Part shown: in pieces, positions 1 to 8,159 of the stretch
Position numbering within the stretch: the stretch's first letter is position 1
Layout of the letters: the number at the start of each line of letters is the position of its first letter
Assembly (NCBI RefSeq): GCF_041429785.1
Contig: NZ_CP163423.1
Coordinates: 992,001-1,056,000 of the forward strand
Direction of reading: 5' to 3'
Source: Fretibacter rubidus
GTDB lineage: Bacteria > Pseudomonadota > Alphaproteobacteria > Caulobacterales > Maricaulaceae
Length of the DNA: 64,000 nucleotides
Notes under the pieces: model-generated
Database searches by the model: none
The model's input: the letters and a program-made list of their open reading frames with translations, nothing else
Told to the model about the DNA's origin: nothing
Translations under genes and position numbers: made by a program

Positions 1-1683
1 CTTGAGATTGACGTTATCGAACAGTTGCAAACGGGTGCCGAGCAGCAAACCATTGACCCTGCGTCTATTACGCCGCTGCTGTCACGGTTTAAGGCTGATC
101 TAAAGGTCAGCCAAGACCGTTCTATCGCACCCAAAGCGGTGCCGTTTTTCAAAGTTATTGAGACAGAGCTCGCCCAATGGGAACAGATTATGCTGCCCGC
201 AGGTAGCACTGTGAGTGCTGCATCAATCACGAAAGCGCAAACCCATGCTGACATAATAGAGCAGCAACTAGACATTATTGTGGAGTTACAAACGGGCCAA
301 AGCTTCCTCGCCCGCGAAGCGGCCATTGCGCGTATGGACGAGATTAAAAAGTACAACCTTTGGGCGGGTATAGCGGCTTTGACCCTTACTTTATTACTTT
401 CTGCGTGGATTTCTGTGACGATTATTGCGCCGTTAAAAGCGGCTGCGGCTGCGGCGCGTAAGATTTCTGCGGGCGATTTCAATGTTGATATTCCACCAGG
501 GGGTGATGACGAAACGGGTGTCTTACTCAAAACAATGTCATCCATGCAGCGCAATATTCGTGACCGTATGGGCCAAGAACAAAACTTACGGGCTTTGGCT
601 CAACACCGTTTATCTGATTCCGTGACAAACTCACGTGACGCGATTTTGCTGACCGATACAGGCGGTGTCATCATTGTGTCCAACCCCCAAATTGGTCAGA
701 TGTTTCCCGCGCTTGCTGACTTTGATCTTATCCAACGGCCCTTTAGCAACTATTTTGATGAAACCGGCGCACCGCTGAATGAGCCATGCCAGTTTAACAG
801 TGAGCGCCGTGAAATTAAGTTCAATGACGGTCGTTGGGCCCGCGTGTCAGCGTCCAAGACACAAGAAGGCGGACGATTATTCATCTGGAGCGACATAACA
901 GAAGCCAAAATCCGGTCGCAAAACTTACTAGAAGCCAAAGAAGCTGCTGAAGCTGCTGATAAGGCCAAAACATTATTTCTAGCCGCGATGAGCCACGAAT
1001 TACGGACACCTCTTAACGCCGTGATTGGGTTTTCTGATATTATCAAAAGCCATTATGACCAAGAAGGAAAGCATCCTGATCATGCTGAAATGGCGGGCTT
1101 GATTTCCCAAAGCGGCGCACATCTTCTGAATATTGTAAAAGACGTGCTTAGCGTTGCCGATGGGAATGCGGCGGATAATTTAAATATGGATTTGAAGCCT
1201 GTTGAAATGGCGGATGTTGTCAATTTCTGCATGAAAACAATCGCCAGCGAGGCTGAAAAAAATAATGTGCAATTGCTATGGAAAGCCCCAGTTCAGCCTA
1301 TTCCTGTTTATGGGGACGAATTACGGTTGCAGCAGCTTTTACTGAATCTTCTATCGAATGCGATAAAATATAACCGTGACAATGGCCGCGTTCGGGTGGC
1401 CCTTACCACAAACGATAAGAATGCTGTGTGTTTAGATGTCATCGACAGCGGTATTGGCATCGACAAAGCTGATTTAGACCGCATCATGGAACCGTTTGTT
1501 CAGGTCGATAGTGGTTTCACGCGCAAATATGACGGCGTGGGATTGGGGCTGTCTATCGTTAAACAAATTCTAACGCCGCATAAGGGTCGAATTTTTATTC
1601 GATCAAAAGTTGGACACGGCACAGTCGTTCGCATTGTTTTGCCGGCTTTAATGCAATCTCAACGTCAACAGAGTAACCCTTGA
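1..1683 (+). CDS. Sensor histidine kinase, 5' partial
   Basis: The frame is open to the first base, so the gene begins outside the window. The visible protein has an extracytoplasmic alpha-helical sensor part, one membrane helix (about bases 352-435), a HAMP linker, a PAS-like domain (about 600-890), a short coiled coil, and a HisKA domain with H-box SHELRTPLN (phospho-His codon 994-996). The ATPase domain shows an N box (LLNLLSNAIKYN), a G1 box (DSGIGID) and a G2 box (GVGLGLSIV). All catalytic boxes are intact, so it should autophosphorylate. There is no receiver domain and no response regulator next to it in view, so its partner and signal are unknown. A cupredoxin gene follows three bases after the stop. 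Confidence 0.93.
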   Translation, partial: LEIDVIEQLQTGAEQQTIDPASITPLLSRFKADLKVSQDRSIAPKAVPFFKVIETELAQWEQIMLPAGSTVSAASITKAQTHADIIEQQLDIIVELQTGQSFLAREAAIARMDEIKKYNLWAGIAALTLTLLLSAWISVTIIAPLKAAAAAARKISAGDFNVDIPPGGDDETGVLLKTMSSMQRNIRDRMGQEQNLRALAQHRLSDSVTNSRDAILLTDTGGVIIVSNPQIGQMFPALADFDLIQRPFSNYFDETGAPLNEPCQFNSERREIKFNDGRWARVSASKTQEGGRLFIWSDITEAKIRSQNLLEAKEAAEAADKAKTLFLAAMSHELRTPLNAVIGFSDIIKSHYDQEGKHPDHAEMAGLISQSGAHLLNIVKDVLSVADGNAADNLNMDLKPVEMADVVNFCMKTIASEAEKNNVQLLWKAPVQPIPVYGDELRLQQLLLNLLSNAIKYNRDNGRVRVALTTNDKNAVCLDVIDSGIGIDKADLDRIMEPFVQVDSGFTRKYDGVGLGLSIVKQILTPHKGRIFIRSKVGHGTVVRIVLPALMQSQRQQSNP

Positions 1684-1686
1684 GCC

Positions 1687-2043
1687 ATGACACACACCGC
1701 AAAGAAAAAGACATCTCTATCAATTTGGCCAAAGGCGCTGTTAGTGGCAGCAATTTTCTATCCAATTGGCGTTTTAGCGCAGTCAAAAACTGAGCATGTT
1801 ATTTCCCAAAAAAACCGAACCTATGCACCCGGCAAGATTGATATTAAAACGGGCGAAAGTTTGAAAATTGTCAATGATGATATTTTTCTGCATCACGCTT
1901 TTATCGACTCAGAGGCACTTGAATTTGATTCAGGGTCTATGGACGAGGGCGAACAGGCTGTTGTGACGTTTGACACGCCAGGCATATATAATGTGCAATG
2001 CGCCATTCATCCAAAGATGAATTTGGAAGTGACAGTTAAATAA
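1687..2043 (+). CDS. Cupredoxin (plastocyanin-like) secreted protein
   Basis: A 118-residue protein with an N-terminal hydrophobic export signal ending near VLAQS. One compact cupredoxin domain follows. Type 1 copper ligands can be seen: a His in FLHHAF and the C-terminal Cys-x2-His-x2-Met set in QCAIHPKM. The expected location is the periplasm, as a small copper electron carrier or copper-binding protein. It starts three bases after the histidine kinase stop, so the two are probably co-transcribed and may share a copper or redox theme (inference). The redox partner cannot be told from the sequence. Confidence 0.85.
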   Translation: MTHTAKKKTSLSIWPKALLVAAIFYPIGVLAQSKTEHVISQKNRTYAPGKIDIKTGESLKIVNDDIFLHHAFIDSEALEFDSGSMDEGEQAVVTFDTPGIYNVQCAIHPKMNLEVTVK

Positions 2044-2064
2044 TATCGGCGAAACCTCGCAGAA

Positions 2065-3315
2065 TTAATCTCCAAAATGCGCGTCCATAAATGCGAGAAA
2101 CCCGGGCCAGTCTTCTTTGACGACGCCGTGGGTGCCAGGGCGAATCCAATAAGCAATAGAATCAGCGGGTTTGAAATCACCAAGTTTCGTCGCGCTCAGG
2201 CCTTTGCCGCCTTTGGCCTTGTAAACAGGGGTCGCGGCTTTTGCGGCAAGGAACGCGCCTTCGGGGTCTGACCAAACATCACGCCGCGCATTGCCGAGCA
2301 GGATTGGACGCGGCGCGATGAGGGCGAGCAAATGGTGTTGGTCAATGGTCAGGGTGTCCTCAGTATAACTTGCTGTAAACCAATGCGGATAGCCTTCCGT
2401 GATTTGCGCGACGGTTTCGCCGGGTTTGCCTTTGGATAATGACGCGCCGCCCGTACCCGACTGATGGGCAATGACGCCGTCGATTGTGTCATCAAAAGCG
2501 GCAGCAAAGAGGGCTGATTTCCCGTATCGTGAATGGCCGTAGGCAACGGTTTTATTAAAACGCACATCAGATTTAAGCGCATGCGACATAGCCGAAAACT
2601 GATACGCCCACATGCCAATGGCGCGCGCATTGTTATATCGCCCGCGTAGTAGCGGCAAGGCAGTAGAGGCGCGGTCAGGCACATAGCTGCTGCTATAGGT
2701 CGTGGCCAGCGCGTAGCCGCGACCAAGGATGTCCTCTATGGGCGGGGTGGTAATATAACGCCCGAAAAAAAAGCCAAAAACGCTACTCATCATACCGTCG
2801 CCGTCACAGCTGAAATAATCACCCGTGGGTTTAGTAATACCAGGCAGGGGAATGGTGTCGTGATTGGGGCAGAAGGTTTCCATCATAATAACAGGCACGG
2901 GGCCGTCAGCGTCATTAGGGGACAGCAGTACCATGATAAAGCTGTCCTCACTTTGGGGGCCATCGCCAAAATCAGGCGCAACGGTGAGCGTCAGTTCTTC
3001 TAAGGTGGCAAGACCGTTCAGCACGGACTCATTTATCACGCGGCGGTCGGATATAGTGACAGTCCCCAAGGACGGGATAGGGCCGTAAACTTCTGTCTGC
3101 AGCGCTTGCTTTACGGCGGCGGTATCAAAGGTGCTAACATCAATGGCTGGGGCGGCCGTGCGCTTGGCACTGGGTTTATTATCTGCGGTTTGCATCAAAA
3201 CGCGCGTCGAAGAACAGGCGTTAAGCGCCGCAATACACAATGCAATAATGATTAAAAACCAGACGCGTTTCATTTTATACCACGGCCGTTTTGACGCTGC
3301 GGCGGCGCGGCTCAT
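2065..3315 (-). CDS. CE15-like (glucuronoyl esterase family) hydrolase lipoprotein
   Basis: A 416-residue alpha/beta hydrolase. The nucleophile motif GHSRYGKSALFAAAFD followed by HQSGTGGAS matches the GxSRxGK pattern of carbohydrate esterase family 15, which cleaves glucuronate esters linking xylan to lignin. The catalytic His is probably in PGTHGVVKEDW near the C-terminus. A hydrophobic segment ending in lipobox LNAC marks a lipoprotein. Translation may start at 3315 (ATGA overlap with metC) or at the internal Met at 3273, which puts the signal peptide right at the N-terminus. Related bacterial proteins vary in substrate, so the true ester is unknown. It is the last gene of the cysK-sseA-metC operon, an odd place for a polysaccharide enzyme. 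Confidence 0.75.
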   Translation of the reverse strand: MSRAAAASKRPWYKMKRVWFLIIIALCIAALNACSSTRVLMQTADNKPSAKRTAAPAIDVSTFDTAAVKQALQTEVYGPIPSLGTVTISDRRVINESVLNGLATLEELTLTVAPDFGDGPQSEDSFIMVLLSPNDADGPVPVIMMETFCPNHDTIPLPGITKPTGDYFSCDGDGMMSSVFGFFFGRYITTPPIEDILGRGYALATTYSSSYVPDRASTALPLLRGRYNNARAIGMWAYQFSAMSHALKSDVRFNKTVAYGHSRYGKSALFAAAFDDTIDGVIAHQSGTGGASLSKGKPGETVAQITEGYPHWFTASYTEDTLTIDQHHLLALIAPRPILLGNARRDVWSDPEGAFLAAKAATPVYKAKGGKGLSATKLGDFKPADSIAYWIRPGTHGVVKEDWPGFLAFMDAHFGD

Positions 3316-4475
3316 AAAACATGAAGGGCTTGGGCGATGTCGGCTTGCAGGTCATCGGCTGCCTCTAACCCGCAAGCAAAGCGCACGAGCGGGCCGTCAA
3401 ATTTCTTGGCCCCGTAAGCGCCGTGAACCCGCTTTAATTGTGGGTCGCATTGTATCGCAAGGCTCTCATATCCGCCGTAGCTATAGCCAATCCCAAAGAG
3501 TTGCAGTGCATTGATAAAGGCTTCGACTTTGCGAGGTGACGTGGGATTTAACACCACGCCAAAGAGGCACGCACCCCCTGTGAAATCGCGTTTCCACAAG
3601 CTGTGATCAGGATGCTCTGGCAGGGCAGGGTGCAACACGCGCGCGACTTGCGGCTGGTCTGATAGCCATGTCGCGAGTTGCAACGCAGAGCTTTCGGAGT
3701 GCCGAAAGCGCTGCATGACCGTGCGAAATCCGCGCAGGATTTGATAGGCATCATCGGGCGAACTGGCATAGCCCAGATATTTGGCCGTATCCGAAACCTT
3801 GTCGGCCATGGCCTGTGTTGCTGACACGGTCGCACCAAACATAACGTCACTATGTCCGCCAAAATATTTTGTTGCGGCATGGCAAGAGATATCCACGCCA
3901 AGCGCTAGCGGGTTAAGCGTGATGCCGCCTGACCATGTGTTATCGATTATGGTCGTCACGCCGCGCGCTTTAGCGACTTTGGTAATCGCAGGAATGTCTT
4001 GAACTTCAAAGGTCAAGGAACCAGGCGATTTAAGAATAATCACGCTGGTATTATCTTGGATAAGAGCGTCAATGCCCGTCCCAATATGCGGATCATACAG
4101 CGTCGTTTTAACGCCCATTTTACTCAGATACCCTTGGCAGAAATAGCGCGTCGGACCGTAGCTACTATCCGTTAGCAGTACATGATCACCCGCTTTGACA
4201 TTGGCCAGTATCGGCAGCGTGCAAGCGGCCAGACCGCTCGGCGCAAGGCTGGTGCCCGCCCCGCCCTCCAGCAGCTTAAACGCCTCTTTTAGCGCGTCAT
4301 GCACGCCGCTGCCGTGACGGCCATAGCTGCGCTTTTTCGTCGTATAAAGGTCTTCCGCGCGGTCAAATAATAGGGTCGAAGCGCGCGTGATATCGGGGTT
4401 TACGGGCGTGCCTTCGCCTAAGGCGGGACGTCCTATATGGGTGAATAATGTCTCGCGCTGCGTATCGTTTTTCAT
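3312..4475 (-). CDS. metC: Cystathionine beta-lyase (PLP, Cys/Met metabolism family)
   Basis: A PLP-dependent trans-sulfuration family enzyme of about 387 residues. It most likely cleaves cystathionine to homocysteine, pyruvate and ammonia for methionine synthesis. The PLP lysine lies in CHAATKYFGGHSDV. The N-terminal THIGRPALGEGTPVNPDI is characteristic of MetC. I chose the ATG at 4475, one base after the sseA stop; the frame stays open to 4550, but that extension would run inside sseA and has no family similarity. The gene overlaps the esterase start by ATGA. Cystathionine gamma-lyase or gamma-synthase activity cannot be ruled out, but the N-terminal signature favours the beta-lyase. Confidence 0.88.
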   Translation of the reverse strand: MKNDTQRETLFTHIGRPALGEGTPVNPDITRASTLLFDRAEDLYTTKKRSYGRHGSGVHDALKEAFKLLEGGAGTSLAPSGLAACTLPILANVKAGDHVLLTDSSYGPTRYFCQGYLSKMGVKTTLYDPHIGTGIDALIQDNTSVIILKSPGSLTFEVQDIPAITKVAKARGVTTIIDNTWSGGITLNPLALGVDISCHAATKYFGGHSDVMFGATVSATQAMADKVSDTAKYLGYASSPDDAYQILRGFRTVMQRFRHSESSALQLATWLSDQPQVARVLHPALPEHPDHSLWKRDFTGGACLFGVVLNPTSPRKVEAFINALQLFGIGYSYGGYESLAIQCDPQLKRVHGAYGAKKFDGPLVRFACGLEAADDLQADIAQALHVL

Positions 4476-4476
4476 C

Positions 4477-5319
4477 TTAAGACCCCACAATCGGTACGTC
4501 ACTATCCGCGCCCCATTCCGCCCAACTGCCGTCATAAACGGAGACGTCATCTGCGCCCAACATCGCTAGCACAAAGGCCAGTCCCGCCGCCGTAATGCCA
4601 GAGCCGCAAGAGGTGATAATAGGCGCGTCAGGGTCAACGCTTGCGAAGGCCTCTATCAAGGCTTCAATGTCTTTGAAATGGCTGTCAGCGGTGCGTAGTG
4701 AGCCAAAGGGCACATTGTTCGCGCCTGGCATATGACCGCCGCGTAATTCTGCGCGCGGCTCAGGCGATGTGGCGTCAAAGCGCCCCGGTGGGCGAGCATC
4801 GATGATTTGGGCGTCAGTGCCAAGCGCGGCCAAGACCTCGGCTTTGCTCACGACTTTGGCAAGTGGTTTTGACGGGACATATGTCACCGCTTTGCCATCC
4901 GTTACGGCTTTCTCGACGCTATGCCCGGCGGCTATCCACGCGGGCAAGCCGCCGTTCAGAACACTGACTTTGGCATGGCCGAACATCTTAAAGGTCCACC
5001 ACAGGCGCGGGCTTGAGAACACACCATGGCGGTCATAGACGACCACATGGTCTTCCGCACTCACACCCATATCGCCTACGGTTTGGGCGAAGGTTTTCGC
5101 ATCTGGCAGCATATGATTAAGCGTTGGGTGAGGCGTCGCGACGGTGTCTAAATCAAAAACGCGCGACCCCGGGATAAACCCGTTTGGCAAGCTGGCTGTA
5201 TCGTTTGGCATCGACCATGTTCCGTCAATCGGAATGACACGGCCTATGGTGTCCGCAAGCCAAGCGGCGTCTACTAAAAGCGGCGCGTCTGATGATGTCT
5301 CGGTAGCTAGCATATCCAA
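4477..5319 (-). CDS. sseA: 3-mercaptopyruvate/thiosulfate sulfurtransferase
   Basis: A 280-residue, two-domain rhodanese. The N-terminal inactive domain includes DRHGVFSSPRLWWTF. The C-terminal catalytic domain has Cys in the loop SCGSGITAAG. A CG[S/T]G[V/I]TA loop points to 3-mercaptopyruvate sulfurtransferase rather than plain rhodanese. It transfers sulfane sulfur from mercaptopyruvate to thiol acceptors or cyanide in the cytoplasm. Its start overlaps the cysK end by 13 bases and its stop lies one base before metC, so the three are one transcription unit for cysteine-sulfur traffic. Internal Met at 5313 is an alternative start. Confidence 0.88.
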   Translation of the reverse strand: MDMLATETSSDAPLLVDAAWLADTIGRVIPIDGTWSMPNDTASLPNGFIPGSRVFDLDTVATPHPTLNHMLPDAKTFAQTVGDMGVSAEDHVVVYDRHGVFSSPRLWWTFKMFGHAKVSVLNGGLPAWIAAGHSVEKAVTDGKAVTYVPSKPLAKVVSKAEVLAALGTDAQIIDARPPGRFDATSPEPRAELRGGHMPGANNVPFGSLRTADSHFKDIEALIEAFASVDPDAPIITSCGSGITAAGLAFVLAMLGADDVSVYDGSWAEWGADSDVPIVGS

Positions 5320-6302
5320 CTCGGGACCGGCAGGCCTTTTTCACGCAGGAACTCTGGATTGTAAATCTTGCTTTGGTAGCGCTGCCCGTAATCACACAGG
5401 ATTGTCACAATCGTATGGCCGGGGCCTAGCTCGCGCGCGAGATGAATGGCGCCTGCAATATTGATCCCAGATGAGCCGCCAAGGCAGATGCCTTCTAGCT
5501 GGTTCAGCGCAAAGACAATCTCTAAGGCCTCTCGGTCATCAATTTTATAACTACGGTCAATCACGACCCCTTCAAGGTTTTTGGTGATGCGCCCTTGGCC
5601 AATGCCCTCCGTGACGGAATTACCTTCGGACTTTAGTTCGCCGTTTTGGTAATAATCATAAAGTTTTGAGCCGTAAGGATCCGCCAAGCCAATCATGATT
5701 TTCGGGTTGCGCGCCTTTAGCGCCATAGACACGCCGCCAATCGTCCCGCCAGAGCCGACCGCGCAAACAAATCCGTCGACCTTGCCTTGGGTTTGTTCAA
5801 AAATCTCTGGTCCCGTGGTTTTGATATGGGCATCGCGATTGGCTGTATTATCAAATTGATTGGCCCAAACGCCGTCTTTGGTATTTTTGGCGACCTCTTC
5901 GGAATAGCGCACATAGTTTTTGGGGTTGGCATACGGCACGGCGTCCACCTCGATAAGTTCCGCGCCCAGCAGCTTAATCGCATCTTTTTTTTCTTGGGAC
6001 TGCGTGCGCGGCATAATGATTTTACAGCGGTAACCAAGGGCTGAACACACCATGGCCAGTCCGATACCCGTATTACCGGCTGTCCCTTCGACGACCACGC
6101 CTCCGGGCTTGAGCTCGCCGCTGCGTTCCGCCGCGCGAATAATCTCCAGCGCTGCGCGGTCTTTGACCGATTGACCCGGATTTAAAAATTCAGCTTTGCC
6201 GAGTATTTCACAGCCCGTCAGCTTTGACGCCTCATTCAGGCGCAGAAGCGGCGTGTTACCAATTAAGTCAAGTACTGATGCGGCGGCCATAACTCTCTCC
6301 AA
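5307..6302 (-). CDS. cysK: Cysteine synthase (O-acetylserine sulfhydrylase)
   Basis: A 331-residue fold-type II PLP enzyme that makes cysteine from O-acetylserine and sulfide. The PLP lysine is in GQSVKDRAA, the substrate loop is EGTAGNTGIGLA, and the phosphate-binding loop is GSGGTIGG. The C-terminal part (GSSGINIAGA, then a YQSKIYNP tail) fits the CysK group of alphaproteobacteria. It is the first gene of the minus-strand sulfur operon. The donor of O-acetylserine, CysE, is encoded separately at 54649. Met5 (6290) is a possible alternative start. Confidence 0.92.
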   Translation of the reverse strand: MERVMAAASVLDLIGNTPLLRLNEASKLTGCEILGKAEFLNPGQSVKDRAALEIIRAAERSGELKPGGVVVEGTAGNTGIGLAMVCSALGYRCKIIMPRTQSQEKKDAIKLLGAELIEVDAVPYANPKNYVRYSEEVAKNTKDGVWANQFDNTANRDAHIKTTGPEIFEQTQGKVDGFVCAVGSGGTIGGVSMALKARNPKIMIGLADPYGSKLYDYYQNGELKSEGNSVTEGIGQGRITKNLEGVVIDRSYKIDDREALEIVFALNQLEGICLGGSSGINIAGAIHLARELGPGHTIVTILCDYGQRYQSKIYNPEFLREKGLPVPSWIC

Positions 6303-6448
6303 TCGGGCACAGTTTGCCCGTCATTACGGCGTAACTATAGGCGCGAGCGGCAACGTTTCAAGCGTAGATAACGCCAATTATGTGCTGTTTTAGACCCTGT
6401 ATTTTTTTGCCGCCCATGGTAAAGCGGCGTTAATTAAAGGATATGGCC

Positions 6449-7315
6449 ATGACCCAACAAAATTCTGTGATCACTCTGCCCCTGCCTTCGGGTGGGCATT
6501 ATAAAATCGGTAATGCATTGCCGTTGACCATTTTTGCGGGCCCTTGCGCAATGGAGTCCCGTGATCATGCGCTGATGACGGCTGAACGCCTAAAGGGCAT
6601 CGGTGCGCGGACGGGCATCAATATCGTTTATAAATCCAGTTATGACAAAGCCAACCGCACCTCTATTCATAGCGCGCGCGGCATTGGGCTCGACGCGGCG
6701 ATGGATATTTTCAAAGAAATCCAAACGGAGATTGGCCTGCCTGTCTTGACCGATACCCATACGGCAGAACAAGCCAAGATCGTGGGCGAGGTCGTGGACA
6801 TTTTGCAAATCCCGGCTTTCCTCTGTCGTCAGACGGACCTTCTGGTCGCGGCGGCCAAAACGGGCAAAGCTATTAATGTCAAAAAGGGCCAGTTCCTTGC
6901 ACCGTGGGATATGAAAAACGTTCTCGCGAAGGTCGTGGAAGCCGGTAACGGCAACGTCATGGCCTGCGAACGCGGGGCAAGCTTTGGCTATAACACATTG
7001 GTCACAGATTTTCGCGGCCTTCCGATTATGAAAGGCTTCGGTGCGCCAGTTGTCTTTGACGCGACGCATTCTGTGCAACAACCCGGCGGTCAAGGCGGCA
7101 CATCGGGCGGGCAGCGGGAATTTGTTCCGCATCTGGCGCGCGCGGCCGCCTCTATCGGTGTGGCTGCGATATTCATGGAAACGCATCCTGATCCCGATAA
7201 TGCCCCGAGTGACGGCCCGAACATGATTCCCATGGATCAATTTGAGGCGCTGCTAAACGACATTAAGCGCTTTGACGATCTGTCAAAATCAAGTCCAGCC
7301 TTATCTATTCAATAA
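6449..7315 (+). CDS. kdsA: 3-deoxy-8-phosphooctulonate synthase (Kdo-8-P synthase)
   Basis: Condenses PEP with arabinose 5-phosphate to give Kdo-8-phosphate for the LPS inner core. Clear KdsA blocks are [52 protein letters not shown] and [11 protein letters not shown]. Length (288 residues) is normal for the family. The Shine-Dalgarno AAAGGA at 6436-6441 lies only one base from the ATG at 6443 but seven from the ATG at 6449, so I start the gene at 6449. arfB follows after a three-base gap, which suggests co-transcription. Confidence 0.95.
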   Translation: MTQQNSVITLPLPSGGHYKIGNALPLTIFAGPCAMESRDHALMTAERLKGIGARTGINIVYKSSYDKANRTSIHSARGIGLDAAMDIFKEIQTEIGLPVLTDTHTAEQAKIVGEVVDILQIPAFLCRQTDLLVAAAKTGKAINVKKGQFLAPWDMKNVLAKVVEAGNGNVMACERGASFGYNTLVTDFRGLPIMKGFGAPVVFDATHSVQQPGGQGGTSGGQREFVPHLARAAASIGVAAIFMETHPDPDNAPSDGPNMIPMDQFEALLNDIKRFDDLSKSSPALSIQ

Positions 7316-7318
7316 GCC

Positions 7319-7750
7319 GTGGAGTTTTTATCCGTCAAACCCCGCGTTAAAATTCCGATGGCCGAGATTGAGCTGTCGGCGATACGCGCGCAGGGGCCGG
7401 GCGGGCAGAACGTTAATAAAGTCAGCAGCGCCATTCACTTGCGCTTTGATGTAGCAAATTCAGAAACACTTTTGGGCGGGCATAAAGCGCGCATAATAGC
7501 TTATTCTGACAAACGGATTACCAAAGACGGCATCATTGTTATCAAAGCCCAAAACCACCGCACGCAAGAGCGCAATAAAGACGAGGCGCTAGAGCGTTTA
7601 AAAGAGCTCTTGATTGCGGCCCTTTACATCGAACCCAAACGCCGCCCGACGCGTCCGTCTATGAGCTCCGTGCGCCGTAACAAGAAAAAGAATGAACGCC
7701 GTAAAGAAGTGAAAGCCTTGCGGGGCAAAGTAAGGCGAGATGAGGGTTAG
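7319..7750 (+). CDS. arfB: Alternative ribosome-rescue factor ArfB (peptidyl-tRNA hydrolase)
   Basis: A 143-residue stand-alone class I release-factor domain. The catalytic GGQ is present in RAQGPGGQNVNKVSSA. A lysine/arginine-rich tail (after RPTRPS) is expected to enter the empty mRNA channel of stalled ribosomes. The family (YaeJ/ArfB, ICT1) releases peptides from non-stop complexes. There is no codon-recognition domain, so it is not RF1 or RF2. The start codon is GTG, three bases after the kdsA stop. Confidence 0.93.
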   Translation: MEFLSVKPRVKIPMAEIELSAIRAQGPGGQNVNKVSSAIHLRFDVANSETLLGGHKARIIAYSDKRITKDGIIVIKAQNHRTQERNKDEALERLKELLIAALYIEPKRRPTRPSMSSVRRNKKKNERRKEVKALRGKVRRDEG

Positions 7751-7812
7751 GGGCGTCTCCAAAACATCAAATGAAAATATGGAACAAATATAAATTGTGA
7801 TAGAGAGAGTAT

Positions 7813-8136
7813 GTGACCAAGAAAGCTGATAAAATTAATGCCGCCAAACGTAACGCAAAACGCGTTGTGTTCATCTCGCTTATTTTTGTTATTCCAGCGA
7901 GTATCTATTTTATCTTTTTTGATTTCTCAGACGATAATGTGATTACGCGTCACGGTTATATCGCCCATACAATTGGGGTTATCTTGGCCTTCCTCAGCGC
8001 GTTCCTTTTTATGGGCATCACCTTTTTCTCATCACGCGGCGGCTATGACGACCAACCCAATTACCGTGAAATTGTGGAGAAGCACCGCGCCGAGGAAAAA
8101 GCAAAATCCCGCGGGGGCAAAGCGGGTGAAGGATAA
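7813..8136 (+). CDS. Small two-helix membrane protein, unknown function
   Basis: 107 residues starting with GTG after a purine-rich GAGAGAG. Two hydrophobic helices (about residues 18-36 and 49-73) are flanked by a lysine-rich N-terminus and a charged, Lys/Glu/Gly-rich C-terminal tail, so both ends are probably cytoplasmic. I do not recognise the family. It is separated from arfB by about 60 bases and faces the TolC-like gene tail to tail. The membrane topology is a reasonable reading; the function is unknown. Confidence 0.7.
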   Translation: MTKKADKINAAKRNAKRVVFISLIFVIPASIYFIFFDFSDDNVITRHGYIAHTIGVILAFLSAFLFMGITFFSSRGGYDDQPNYREIVEKHRAEEKAKSRGGKAGEG

Positions 8137-8159
8137 GCCCAAATGGAGCTAGGTTTGAT

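Noticed and set aside
6590-7240. 216-codon open frame on the minus strand opposite kdsA
   Set aside because: Antisense shadow of kdsA with an Arg/His-rich, family-less translation.
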